A stretch of 64,000 bases of DNA, from the NCBI GenBank assembly GCA_046339595.1, contig JBKDUF010000034.1, positions 16,542 through 80,541 of the forward strand, in the 5' to 3' direction. The notes under the pieces are model-generated. The model had not been told where the DNA came from. It was given only the letters and a program-made list of their open reading frames with translations, and ran no database searches. Below, piece after piece: positions 55,284 to 63,458 of this stretch; position 1 is the first letter of the stretch; the number at the start of each line of letters is the position of its first letter. The stretch is from Ga0077527 sp021300125. Its GTDB lineage: Bacteria > Pseudomonadota > Gammaproteobacteria > Burkholderiales > SG8-41. The translations under genes were made by a program, and so were the position numbers.

Positions 55284-55919
55284 CTAGTCGACCAGGCCGT
55301 TCTTGATCGCGTAATGGGTGATTTCGGCGTTGCTGCGCAGGCCGAGTTTCTCGAGGATGCGAGCACGGTAGGCGCTGATGGTCTTGACGCTGAGGGAAAG
55401 CTGTTCGGCGATTTCGGTGGCGGTCTTGCCGGAGGCGATGAGGCACATGGTCTGGAACTCGCGGTTGGACAGCGCGTGATGGTCCTGTTGCTGTTCCTCC
55501 CCGCGCACCAGGTTGTCTGCGAGTTCCTCGGCCACCTGCGGGGTCAGGTATTTGCGGCCGCGGGCGACCTCACGTACTGCGTGCACCAGCTGCATCGGGG
55601 CGCTCTGCTTGTTGAGATAACCCGCGGCCCCGGAACGCAGTGCGCGCAGCGCATACTGGTTTTCGGGGTGCATGGACAGCATCAGCACCGAAACCCTGGG
55701 CCTTTCCTTGCGGATCAGCTTCAGGGTTTCGATGCCGTTGCGGTCGGGCATGGAAATGTCGAGCAGCACCACGTCGCAGGCCTGTTCGCGTACGAACTTC
55801 AGAGCTTCTGCGCTGTTGCAGGCCTCTCCGACCACGGCCAGATCGGCCGTTTCTGCAATGATCTGGCGCAGCCCGCGGCGCAGGATGGCGTGATCGTCGG
55901 CGATAAGCACCCTGATCAT
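55284..55919 (-). CDS. LuxR/NarL-family response regulator
   Basis: 211 residues: receiver with D9-D10 and phosphoacceptor D54 (L-L-D-I-S-M-P-D-R), then a LuxR-type helix-turn-helix (L-S-N-R-E-F-Q-T-M-C-L-I-A-S-G-K-T and S-V-K-T-I-S-A-Y-R-A-R-I-L-E-K-L). It resembles GacA/UvrY-type regulators. The ATG overlaps the kinase stop (ATGA), so that kinase is the likely partner. Targets are unknown; the dyad before flhDC is one candidate. Confidence 0.92.
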   Translation of the reverse strand: MIRVLIADDHAILRRGLRQIIAETADLAVVGEACNSAEALKFVREQACDVVLLDISMPDRNGIETLKLIRKERPRVSVLMLSMHPENQYALRALRSGAAGYLNKQSAPMQLVHAVREVARGRKYLTPQVAEELADNLVRGEEQQQDHHALSNREFQTMCLIASGKTATEIAEQLSLSVKTISAYRARILEKLGLRSNAEITHYAIKNGLVD

Positions 55920-57421
55920 GCGGCCTCCGATGTGCCCGGGGAGGACGCCGCAACCGCATTACCTTCGCCCAGCGGGACCCGCAGGTTGAGGGTGGTGCCG
56001 GAGGCGGCGTCGGACAAGACTTCAAGCGTGCCACCGAGCTGTTCCGCCCGTTCCGTCATACCGCGCAAGCCGAATGAGCCGGGCTTGGCAAAGTCGGCGG
56101 CGGCGATGCCGCGGCCATTGTCGCTGATCTTGAGCACGACCACGTCCCGGCGCGCGCCGATATCGATGACCACTCGGCCAGCGGCTGCGTGCTTGCTGAT
56201 ATTGGTCAATGCTTCACGGCAGATGCTGAACAGGGCCGCTGCGATATCAGCCGGTACTTCGGGATCGTCCGGCGTGACTGTAACCCTGCAGGGGATGGAC
56301 ATGCGGTTTTCGAATTCCCGTGCCAGCCACTCCACCGCCGCGCCGAGGCCGAGGTCCAGCACTCCCGGACGCAGATCACGCGCGATGCGCGAGGTGGTGC
56401 GGATGGTTTCATCGATGAGGGCGTCGATCTGGCTGATCTTGCCCGAGATCCCGTCCTGGTTGCCCAGCCGGCTGGAAAGCCACATCAGGTCGATCTTGAT
56501 CGCGGTCAGATTGCCGCCCAGGTCATCGTGGATTTCGCGGGCGATGCGGGCCCGTTCCTGCTCCTTGACCCGCTCGAGATGGGAGGTCAGCTCGGACAGG
56601 CGTCGCCGCGAATGGCGCAGTTCCTGTTCAGCCAGCTTGATTTCATGGATGCTGGTGATCACGCCTTCGCCGCGGACATGCCCGTCCTCCGCCGGGGTCG
56701 AAGACAGACGAAGGCTGATCCAGCGCCAGGAATCAACGCTATGGCATACACGCCCTTCCCAGGTCGCGCCGCTGGTATTGCTTGCCGCGCTGGCGAGGCA
56801 TTGCACAAAGGCCGCCCGGTCCTCTTCGGCGATGCGTTGCAGCAGCACTTCGGCGTCCCGAATCAGCAGTGATGGAGGCAGCCCGAGCAGTTCCTCGCTG
56901 CCCTCGCTGACATAGCTGAAGCCGAGCCTGCCCGAGCGATCCAGCTGCAGCTGGAAGATCACGCCAGGGGTGTTTGAGAGTATGGCCGACAGCCGCACCT
57001 CCTGCTCGCGCAGGCGCTTTTCAGCCGCACCACGGGCGGTGCGGATTGCCGCCTCGCGCAGCTCGCGGTCAATCGCCGGCAGCAGCCGCGAGAGGTTGTG
57101 CTTCATCACGTAGTCATGGGCGCCGCGGCGCATCGCTGCCACGGCATCATCCTCGCCGATATGGCCAGACACGATGATGAAGGGGGTGTCGAGGCCGCGC
57201 GATTTCATCAGATTGAGGGCGGCGATACCGGAAAACTGGGGCAGTGAATGATCCGCGATGACAAGATCCCAGTTGCCGGCGTCGAGGGCCGACTGCATTT
57301 CAGCCGCGGTCCCGACCCTGGCGTGGGTGACATCGTAGCCGCCGCGCTTGAGCATCAGCAGCAGCAGTTCCGCGTCGTCCTGCGAGTCCTCGACCAGCAG
57401 CAACCGCAAACCCTGGGCCAT
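55916..57421 (-). CDS. Hybrid sensor: receiver-PAS-histidine kinase (NarX/UhpB type)
   Basis: The ATG at 57421 gives 501 residues; a TTG at 57427 overlapping the previous stop is an alternative. Order: N-terminal receiver with phosphoacceptor D57, a PAS domain (about 140-260), HisKA_3 with H298 in R-E-I-H-D-D-L-G, then an ATPase domain with D-N-G-R-G-I and G-S-F-G-L-R-G-M. No membrane segment, so it is cytoplasmic. An input receiver means another kinase may control it. It pairs with the LuxR regulator downstream and follows a single receiver gene. Confidence 0.9.
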   Translation of the reverse strand: MAQGLRLLLVEDSQDDAELLLLMLKRGGYDVTHARVGTAAEMQSALDAGNWDLVIADHSLPQFSGIAALNLMKSRGLDTPFIIVSGHIGEDDAVAAMRRGAHDYVMKHNLSRLLPAIDRELREAAIRTARGAAEKRLREQEVRLSAILSNTPGVIFQLQLDRSGRLGFSYVSEGSEELLGLPPSLLIRDAEVLLQRIAEEDRAAFVQCLASAASNTSGATWEGRVCHSVDSWRWISLRLSSTPAEDGHVRGEGVITSIHEIKLAEQELRHSRRRLSELTSHLERVKEQERARIAREIHDDLGGNLTAIKIDLMWLSSRLGNQDGISGKISQIDALIDETIRTTSRIARDLRPGVLDLGLGAAVEWLAREFENRMSIPCRVTVTPDDPEVPADIAAALFSICREALTNISKHAAAGRVVIDIGARRDVVVLKISDNGRGIAAADFAKPGSFGLRGMTERAEQLGGTLEVLSDAASGTTLNLRVPLGEGNAVAASSPGTSEAA

Positions 57422-57423
57422 GG

Positions 57424-57837
57424 TCAATCCCGGGGCGGCGTGTTCAGTTGCAGCCAGTATCTGCTGATCTGTCGCACCGCGTCGATGTAGCTTTCGTAAG
57501 CCACCGGCTTGATCACGTAGCTGTTACAGCCCAGGGCGTAGCAGCGCGAGATGTCGCGCGGTTCGCTGGACGATGTGAACACTACCACGCAGAGGTGACG
57601 CAGTCCTTCGTTTTCGCGGATGCGGCGCAGGACTTCGGCGCCGTCAACCTTGGGCAGCTTGAGGTCGACGATGACCAGGGCCGGCAGCGGCCCGCCGGAC
57701 TGAAGATGATCCAGTGCGGCTGCGCCGTCACGCACCACGCTCACCTCGATGCCATCGGCTATGCCCCGCAGCCCGCGCAGGGTCAGAGACTCGTCGTCGC
57801 GCGTGTCCTCCACGAGAAGGACGCGGATGGGGCTCAA
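57424..57837 (-). CDS. Single-domain response regulator (Rcp1-like)
   Basis: 137 residues from a TTG at 57837, behind GAGGAG. Only a receiver domain is present: E10-D11, phosphoacceptor D58 (V-I-V-D-L-K-L-P-K), T/S in V-V-F-T-S-S and the K-P pair in V-I-K-P-V. The extended beta4-alpha4 region resembles Rcp1 proteins that exchange phosphate with kinases. It overlaps the next gene and thus forms a three-gene phosphorelay set. Confidence 0.9.
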   Translation of the reverse strand: MSPIRVLLVEDTRDDESLTLRGLRGIADGIEVSVVRDGAAALDHLQSGGPLPALVIVDLKLPKVDGAEVLRRIRENEGLRHLCVVVFTSSSEPRDISRCYALGCNSYVIKPVAYESYIDAVRQISRYWLQLNTPPRD

Positions 57838-58109
57838 GGAATGCTCCTCAAGGGTGGCAGTGGGGGGTAATTGCGGTGTGGATGGATCGCCGGCCCCGCA
57901 TCAAGGGGATGCCAGTCTTGAGAATGATAAACCAACTGCCCTCGCCCGGTCACGGGTGCTAAAGCCGGCGCGCGGTTTGCCGTAGATGCAGGGTATCGCG
58001 GCTTGGTCTGCGGGCGCGGCGCTGCTCCTCGTCCGGCGTCCGGCCCGGGAAAACGGTATCTGGTGCAGATCCGTGCAAGCGCGTGGGTCAGCGATGAAGA
58101 GGGCATTCG
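57838..58109. other. Divergent gap between the phosphorelay operon and the mini-chemoreceptor gene
   Basis: 272 bases without a supported gene. It contains a plus-strand sigma-28-like site at 57960-57986. I found no convincing promoter for the minus-strand operon. Confidence 0.5.
57960..57986 (+). promoter_or_regulatory. Sigma-28-like promoter of the mini-chemoreceptor-like gene
   Basis: TAAAG (57960-57964), 14 bases, GCCGTAGA (57979-57986), about 125 bases before the ATG at 58110. Spacing equals that of the strong fliD site. Confidence 0.6.
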
Positions 58110-58607
58110 ATGCAGGAAAATCGGCGGCGTTCGCTGACCGTCTCGGGAAACGTCTACTTCTGCGATTTTCGCAGGGTGCCGTTCGCCCGCGCCCTGCCGC
58201 CGCGCGAGGTCTGCACGGCGCAGGACGTACGGTTTACCGCCGAGACGCTGCAGGGCGCCTGCGCCGACCTCATCGCTGCTGCGCCGGTGATGGTGCGCAG
58301 GGCTGAGCTCAATGCGGCCGACCTGGTCAGCATCGCCGGGATGATCGATGAACTGGCTTTCCAGTCGCGCATCATTGCCCTTGACGGCGGTTGCGCCGGC
58401 CGTGCGGTGGGCGCGGACGAACTCCAGCGCATGCTGCTGGATGCGGCTGCCGTGACTTCTGAGCTGCAGTCCTGCATGAGTGATGCGGTGAGTGCGGTCG
58501 AGTCACTGCGCGAACGCCTGCGTGAGGAGGCAGCGCGCGCGCTGCTGATCGGGGTCAGCGTGACGAGGCTGGTCGAGGGAGCAGATCTGGGCGAGGCGCC
58601 ACACTGA
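58110..58607 (+). CDS. Small soluble protein with a shortened chemoreceptor-type hairpin
   Basis: 165 residues, no membrane helix. Residues 75-92 (I-A-G-M-I-D-E-L-A-F-Q-S-R-I-I-A-L-D) closely follow the ascending arm and tip of methyl-accepting chemotaxis proteins, whose usual form is I-D-E-I-A-F-Q-T-N-L-L-A-L-N. The E-A-A-R-A-G-E turn and about ten further residues are missing, and A-D-E-L-Q-R-M then resumes the descending arm (A-D-E-V-R-K-L). The N-terminal 60 residues are unrecognised. The tip Asn is Arg, so it may not bind CheA normally. A sigma-28-like site precedes it. Confidence 0.65.
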   Translation: MQENRRRSLTVSGNVYFCDFRRVPFARALPPREVCTAQDVRFTAETLQGACADLIAAAPVMVRRAELNAADLVSIAGMIDELAFQSRIIALDGGCAGRAVGADELQRMLLDAAAVTSELQSCMSDAVSAVESLRERLREEAARALLIGVSVTRLVEGADLGEAPH

Positions 58608-58646
58608 CACGCCCGATTTTCTAAGCGGCCTTGACCGCGGCTCGCC

Positions 58647-60791
58647 TCAGGCGTGGCTGACCTTGACCTTGGGAATCACCAGGCCGCATTTCTGGCTCAG
58701 AAAGGTGTCCATGTCGTCCAGCGGCAGCGGACGGCTGATCAGATAGCCCTGCATCAGGTCGCAGCCGTGGGTGGCCAGAAACTCCGCCTGGGCTGCGGTT
58801 TCCACACCCTCGGCCACGGTCGAAAGCCGGAGACTGCGTCCCATCGCAATCACCGCGTGGGTGATCGCAACGTCATCCGCGTCCGCGGGCACATCCTTGA
58901 TGAAGGATCGGTCGATCTTGATAGTGTCCACCGGGAACCGTTTGAGGTAGCCCAGCGAGGAGTAACCCGTTCCGAAATCGTCGATCGCGAGCTTGACCCC
59001 CACCGCACGCAATTCGTGCAGGATCGCCGCCGCCCTGTCGGGGTTTTCCATGACCATGCTTTCGGTGATTTCCAGCTCGAGGCTCTCGGGCGAGAGCCCG
59101 GTGTCCTCGAGGATGTGACGCACGTCGGCGACCAGTTCGCTCTGCACGAACTGGCGCGGGGATAGGTTGACCGCCACCCTGAAACCGGCCAGGCCGAAGT
59201 CCTGCCAGCGCCTTGCGGCGATGCAGGCCCGCATCATCACAATGCGTCCGATCGGTACAATCAGTCCGGTTTCCTCGGCCAGCGGGATGAATTTGTCGGG
59301 CTGCATCATGCCCATGCCGGGATGGTTCCAGCGCAGCAGGGCTTCCGCCCCGGTCAGGCGGCCGCTGCCGACCTCGACCTGCGGCTGGTAGTGAATCAGG
59401 AACTCGTCCTGCTCGATGGCGCGCCGCAGGAAGCGCTCGAGCACGACATACTCGAAGGAGCGCGCGTTCATCTGCGGCGAATGGAATTGGAAGTTGTTCT
59501 TGCCCTGGTCCTTGGCGCGGTACATCGCCAGCTCGGCGTTGCGCAGCAGCGCGGTCGCATCGGCACTGTCACCCGGGAAAGTGCTGATGCCGATGCTCGC
59601 TGACAGGTGATATTCGTCGCCATTGATGCGATAAGGCTTGTCGACCGCGGCGAGCACGCGGGTGGCGGCGGTGCGCGCCGCATCCTCGTCGCCGATGTCG
59701 CGGATCATCGCGGCAAACTCATCGCCGCCAAAACGGGAGATGATGTCCGTTTCGCCCAGGCACTGGCGAAGCCGTGCCGTGACTTCGCGCAGCACCTCGT
59801 CCCCGGCGTCATGCCCGAGCGTGTCGTTGATCAGCTTGAAGCGGTCAAGGTCGATCAAGAGCAGCGCCAGGGGTTTGCGGCTGCGCCCGGCATCGATCAA
59901 TGCCTGTTCCAGCAACTGCCGAAACAGCAGGCGGTTGGGCAGGCCGGAGAGATCGTCGAAGTGCGCCAGCCGCCACATCTGTTCCTGTGAGTTGAGCCGC
60001 TCGCTGATGTCGCGCACCACCACGGTTGCCCGGCGCGAACCGTTGAGTAGTGTGCGACCGGCATGGATTTCGACCGGGGTCAGCTTGCCTTCGCGGCCCC
60101 GCAGGTGTGTTTGCAGGCTTGCCGGGGTGTTGTCATCGCTGTCGCTGGAGCAGAACAGAGACTCCCAGTAGGCGGAGGCGGAGGTGTTGGCCTGGAGCAG
60201 TTGTTCGATCGGCAAGCCGTATAGCTCCTCGGCCTCCCAGCCGATCATCCTGCACAGCGCCGGATTGGCGAATTCGATGATGCCGCCGATGGTCACCACC
60301 GCGATGCCGTCGGCGGCGGTGTTGACGATGGAGTCGAGCAGGGCTTCCTTCGCCTGCAGGCTGCGGCTGGCGACCCGCGCAGAGCGGCGCATCCGCGCTT
60401 CCTCCATTTCCCGCACGACCACCGCGCCGAGCCGGCGCAGGTTCTGCTTCATCACGAAGTCCTGGGCGCCGTTGCGCATCGCCGCAACTGCGGTTTCCTC
60501 GCCGATGGCGCCGGAAACAATGATGAAGGGCAGGTCGGCATCGTATGAGCGCACCACATACAGCGCGGAGAGGCCGTCGAACTGGGGCATGCTGTGGTCG
60601 CAGAGCACAACATCCCAGGGACCATGGCCGAGGGCTTCGCTGAGGCCTGCACGGCTCCACACGCGTGTGTGTTCGACATCGAGCCGGGTACCGCGCAGCG
60701 AAGCCAGCACCAGCGCGGCGTCGGACTCATTGTCCTCCACCAGCAGCGCCCGGATCCGGGTTGGTTCTTCGGCTGTATGCGGGTTGGTCAT
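58647..60791 (-). CDS. Receiver-PAS-GGDEF-EAL c-di-GMP signalling protein
   Basis: 714 residues. Receiver: E19-D20 and phosphoacceptor D65. PAS: about 148-265. GGDEF: G-G-D-E-F at 355-359, with no R-x-x-D inhibitory site (G-E-T-D instead). EAL: E-A-L-L-R-W at 483-488 plus E-L-E-I-T-E-S and D-D-F-G-T-G-Y-S, so the phosphodiesterase half looks complete. The protein may both make and degrade c-di-GMP, or use GGDEF as a sensor. The receiver resembles that of the kinase at 55916, implying shared phosphorylation. A good sigma-28-like promoter lies upstream. Confidence 0.93.
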   Translation of the reverse strand: MTNPHTAEEPTRIRALLVEDNESDAALVLASLRGTRLDVEHTRVWSRAGLSEALGHGPWDVVLCDHSMPQFDGLSALYVVRSYDADLPFIIVSGAIGEETAVAAMRNGAQDFVMKQNLRRLGAVVVREMEEARMRRSARVASRSLQAKEALLDSIVNTAADGIAVVTIGGIIEFANPALCRMIGWEAEELYGLPIEQLLQANTSASAYWESLFCSSDSDDNTPASLQTHLRGREGKLTPVEIHAGRTLLNGSRRATVVVRDISERLNSQEQMWRLAHFDDLSGLPNRLLFRQLLEQALIDAGRSRKPLALLLIDLDRFKLINDTLGHDAGDEVLREVTARLRQCLGETDIISRFGGDEFAAMIRDIGDEDAARTAATRVLAAVDKPYRINGDEYHLSASIGISTFPGDSADATALLRNAELAMYRAKDQGKNNFQFHSPQMNARSFEYVVLERFLRRAIEQDEFLIHYQPQVEVGSGRLTGAEALLRWNHPGMGMMQPDKFIPLAEETGLIVPIGRIVMMRACIAARRWQDFGLAGFRVAVNLSPRQFVQSELVADVRHILEDTGLSPESLELEITESMVMENPDRAAAILHELRAVGVKLAIDDFGTGYSSLGYLKRFPVDTIKIDRSFIKDVPADADDVAITHAVIAMGRSLRLSTVAEGVETAAQAEFLATHGCDLMQGYLISRPLPLDDMDTFLSQKCGLVIPKVKVSHA

Positions 60792-60902
60792 CAGGGTTGT
60801 TCAGTCGCAGTACAACGGTTGCAGCCGCTCGGCTGCCTGCCGATGCCGGGCGGCCAGGCCCGATCTCGATGTCTAAGGGGTCTATTGCTGAAAGTCACGC
60901 TA

Positions 60903-60930
60903 TTAACGGCGTTGGACCGCAGCGCCTTGA
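60903..60930 (-). promoter_or_regulatory. Sigma-28-like promoter of the GGDEF-EAL gene
   Basis: On the minus strand: TCAAG (60930-60926), 15 bases, GCCGTTAA (60910-60903), about 110 bases before the start codon. The -10 matches the flgM element in seven of eight bases. The rest of the 222-base gap (60792-61013) shows no gene. Confidence 0.6.
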
Positions 60931-61013
60931 GGCCGGCGGAAGAACACCCGCATCGGTCTTGAAGCTATCCACAAGCCATTGTGAATAAAGGTTTTTTCCT
61001 TGGGCGCAAACGT

Positions 61014-63170
61014 TCAGCCCTTGCTGCGCCCGATCCGGACCACTTCGGGGATCCTGCGCAGGTCGCGTACGATCCGCGCCAGATGCATGCGGTTCATGAC
61101 CTGCACGGTAAAGCGCATCACCGTGTAGGTGCCGCCGTCATCGGGATCCACGGCGACGTTCTGGATGTTCGATTCCGCAGCGGCGATTTCCGCGGCGACC
61201 TTGGCCAGCACGCCGCGCTGGTTGGCCACGACCAGGCGGATGCCCACGTCGAACAGCTTGGTCGGATTGGCGTCCCACTGCACGTCGAGGACGCGCTCGG
61301 GGTCGCGGTTGCTCTTCGCGGCAAGCGGGCAGTCGTGGGTATGAATCACCATGCCCTGGCCCTTGTTGATGATGCCGATGATCGGATCGCCCGGAATCGG
61401 GCCGCAGCAGCGGGCGAATTGCACCGCGAAACCCTCGGAACCCCGGACCACGACGGCCCCTGTCGGGCGTGCCTCGGGCCGCAGCGGCTCGCCCAGCGCC
61501 AGCAGCTGGTGGGCGACCACCACGGCCAGCCGCTTGCCGAGGCCCACGTCGGACAGGATTTCGTCGCGCGAGCGGGCATTGGAATCGCGGACCAGCTTGT
61601 CCCACTGCGCGTCGTGGATGTCGGCGTGGGTCTTGCGGAAGTTCGCGAGCGCCTGCTGCAGGAGGCGGCTGCCCAGTTGCACCGACTCCGAGAAATGCAT
61701 CGTCTTCAGGAAATGGCGGATGTGCGCCCGCGCCTTTGCGGTGGCGACAAAGTTCAGCCACAGCGGATTGGGCTTGGCATGCGAAGCGGTGACGATCTCG
61801 ACGCGGTCACCGTTGCGCAGTTCGGTTCGCAGCGGCATCAGTTCCTGGTTGATCTTCACTGCGACACACCTGTTGCCGATGTCGGTGTGCACCGCGTAGG
61901 CGAAATCCACCGCCGTGGCGCCGCGCGGCAGCGACATGATCCTGCCTTTGGGGGTGAATACGTAGACCTCGTCAGGGAAGAGGTCTACCTTGAGGTGCTC
62001 AAGAAACTCCACTGAGTCGCCCGATTCGGACTGCATTTCGAGCAGGCTTTGCAGCCACTGGTGGGTTTTCTGCTGCAGTTCCGACAGCGAGGTGTCGGAG
62101 CTTTTGTAAAGCCAGTGCGAAGCTACACCGGCCTCGGCTATCTTGTGCATTTCCGCGGTACGGATCTGGATCTCGATCGGGCTGCCGAAGGGGCCGAACA
62201 GGGTGGTATGCAGCGACTGGTAGCCGTTGGCCTTGGGTATCGCGATGTAATCCTTGAACTTGCCCGGGATCGGTTTGTAAAGGCCGTGGAGCAGGCCGAG
62301 GGCCATGTAGCAGGCCATGTGGTCGCGTACGATGACGCGGAAGCCGAATACGTCATGCACCTGGGCGAAGGACAGATGCTTTTCGCGCATCTTGCGGTAG
62401 ACCGAGTGCAGGTGCTTTTCGCGCCCCTGCACCTGGGCGTCGATGCCGTGCTCGCGCAGCCGGCGTTCGATGCTTTCCAGCACCTTGCCCACCACCTCCC
62501 GCCGGTTGCCGCGGGCGGTGCGTACCGCCTTCGCCAATACCCGGTAGCGGTCAGGGAACAGGTGCCGGAAGGACAGGTCCTCCATTTCCTGGTAGATGCT
62601 GTTCAAGCCGAGCCGGTTGGCGATCGGCGCGTAGATGTCGAGGGTCTCGCGCGCGATGCGCTGGCGCTTTTCGGTATGCACCGCGTCCAGGGTGCGCATG
62701 TTGTGCAGGCGGTCGGCAAGCTTGATCAGCATCACGCGCACGTCGCGTGCCATGGCCAGCAGCATCTTGCGGAAATTCTCCGCCTGAGCATGCTCATGGG
62801 TGTCGAACTGGATGCGGTCGAGCTTGGAGACGCCATCCACCAGTTCGGCGACCGGGCGGCCGAACTGTTCGGCGATCTGGCCCTTGGTGACCGAGGTGTC
62901 CTCAACCACATCATGCAAAAGCGCCGCGGTCAGCGCCTGCGAATCGAGGTGCCACTGGGCGAGGATGTTGGCCACCGCAAGGGGGTGGGCGATGTAGGGC
63001 TCGCCCGACTTGCGGTACTGGCCCTGGTGGGCGGACTCGCTGAAGTGGTAGGCGGCGCGGACCTGGGTCAGGTCATCCGGCTTGAGATAGCCCGACAACT
63101 CCTGAAACAGTGCCGGCGCCGCCGGCAGTGCTGCGGGGTTTTCGCTGGAAACGTGGGGGGCGGAGGCCAT
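61014..63170 (-). CDS. spoT: Bifunctional (p)ppGpp synthetase/hydrolase SpoT/RelA
   Basis: 718 residues. The HD hydrolase domain is intact (H86-D87 in A-L-L-H-D-V-V-E-D-T). The synthetase segment includes K-D-Y-I-A-I-P-K-A-N-G-Y-Q-S-L-H-T. TGS (around 400-460) and a C-terminal ACT domain follow. Intact HD residues indicate it can both make and degrade the alarmone. It lies 59 bases after rpoZ in the conserved gmk-rpoZ-spoT order. The ATG at 63170 is the natural start. Confidence 0.97.
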   Translation of the reverse strand: MASAPHVSSENPAALPAAPALFQELSGYLKPDDLTQVRAAYHFSESAHQGQYRKSGEPYIAHPLAVANILAQWHLDSQALTAALLHDVVEDTSVTKGQIAEQFGRPVAELVDGVSKLDRIQFDTHEHAQAENFRKMLLAMARDVRVMLIKLADRLHNMRTLDAVHTEKRQRIARETLDIYAPIANRLGLNSIYQEMEDLSFRHLFPDRYRVLAKAVRTARGNRREVVGKVLESIERRLREHGIDAQVQGREKHLHSVYRKMREKHLSFAQVHDVFGFRVIVRDHMACYMALGLLHGLYKPIPGKFKDYIAIPKANGYQSLHTTLFGPFGSPIEIQIRTAEMHKIAEAGVASHWLYKSSDTSLSELQQKTHQWLQSLLEMQSESGDSVEFLEHLKVDLFPDEVYVFTPKGRIMSLPRGATAVDFAYAVHTDIGNRCVAVKINQELMPLRTELRNGDRVEIVTASHAKPNPLWLNFVATAKARAHIRHFLKTMHFSESVQLGSRLLQQALANFRKTHADIHDAQWDKLVRDSNARSRDEILSDVGLGKRLAVVVAHQLLALGEPLRPEARPTGAVVVRGSEGFAVQFARCCGPIPGDPIIGIINKGQGMVIHTHDCPLAAKSNRDPERVLDVQWDANPTKLFDVGIRLVVANQRGVLAKVAAEIAAAESNIQNVAVDPDDGGTYTVMRFTVQVMNRMHLARIVRDLRRIPEVVRIGRSKG

Positions 63171-63229
63171 GCGCAGTGGGGTGGTTACCCTTCTGCGACC
63201 TGCCGCCGCAACAGCTCAGCGGCCGGCGG

Positions 63230-63436
63230 TCAGACCGGGCTTTTGTTGAGGATCTCGGCGCCGAATTTGGCCGAGGCCAGTTCGCGCAGGGCGATCACCG
63301 TCGGCTTGTCGCGGGTGGCGTCGATCATCGGCTGGGCGCCATTGGAAAGCTGGCGTGCGCGATAGGTCGCGGCGAGCGACATCTCGAAGCGGTTGGGGAT
63401 GTATTTCAGGCAGTCTTCGACGGTGATGCGGGCCAT
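63230..63436 (-). CDS. rpoZ: DNA-directed RNA polymerase omega subunit
   Basis: 68 residues with the conserved A-R-I-T-V-E-D-C-L-K-Y-I-P-N-R-F-E-M and A-A-T-Y-R-A-R-Q-L segments. Omega helps assemble RNA polymerase and contributes to a ppGpp site, so its pairing with spoT is functional. The length is typical for Betaproteobacteria. Confidence 0.97.
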   Translation of the reverse strand: MARITVEDCLKYIPNRFEMSLAATYRARQLSNGAQPMIDATRDKPTVIALRELASAKFGAEILNKSPV

Positions 63437-63458
63437 GGTTAACCTGTCTGGGTATGTG

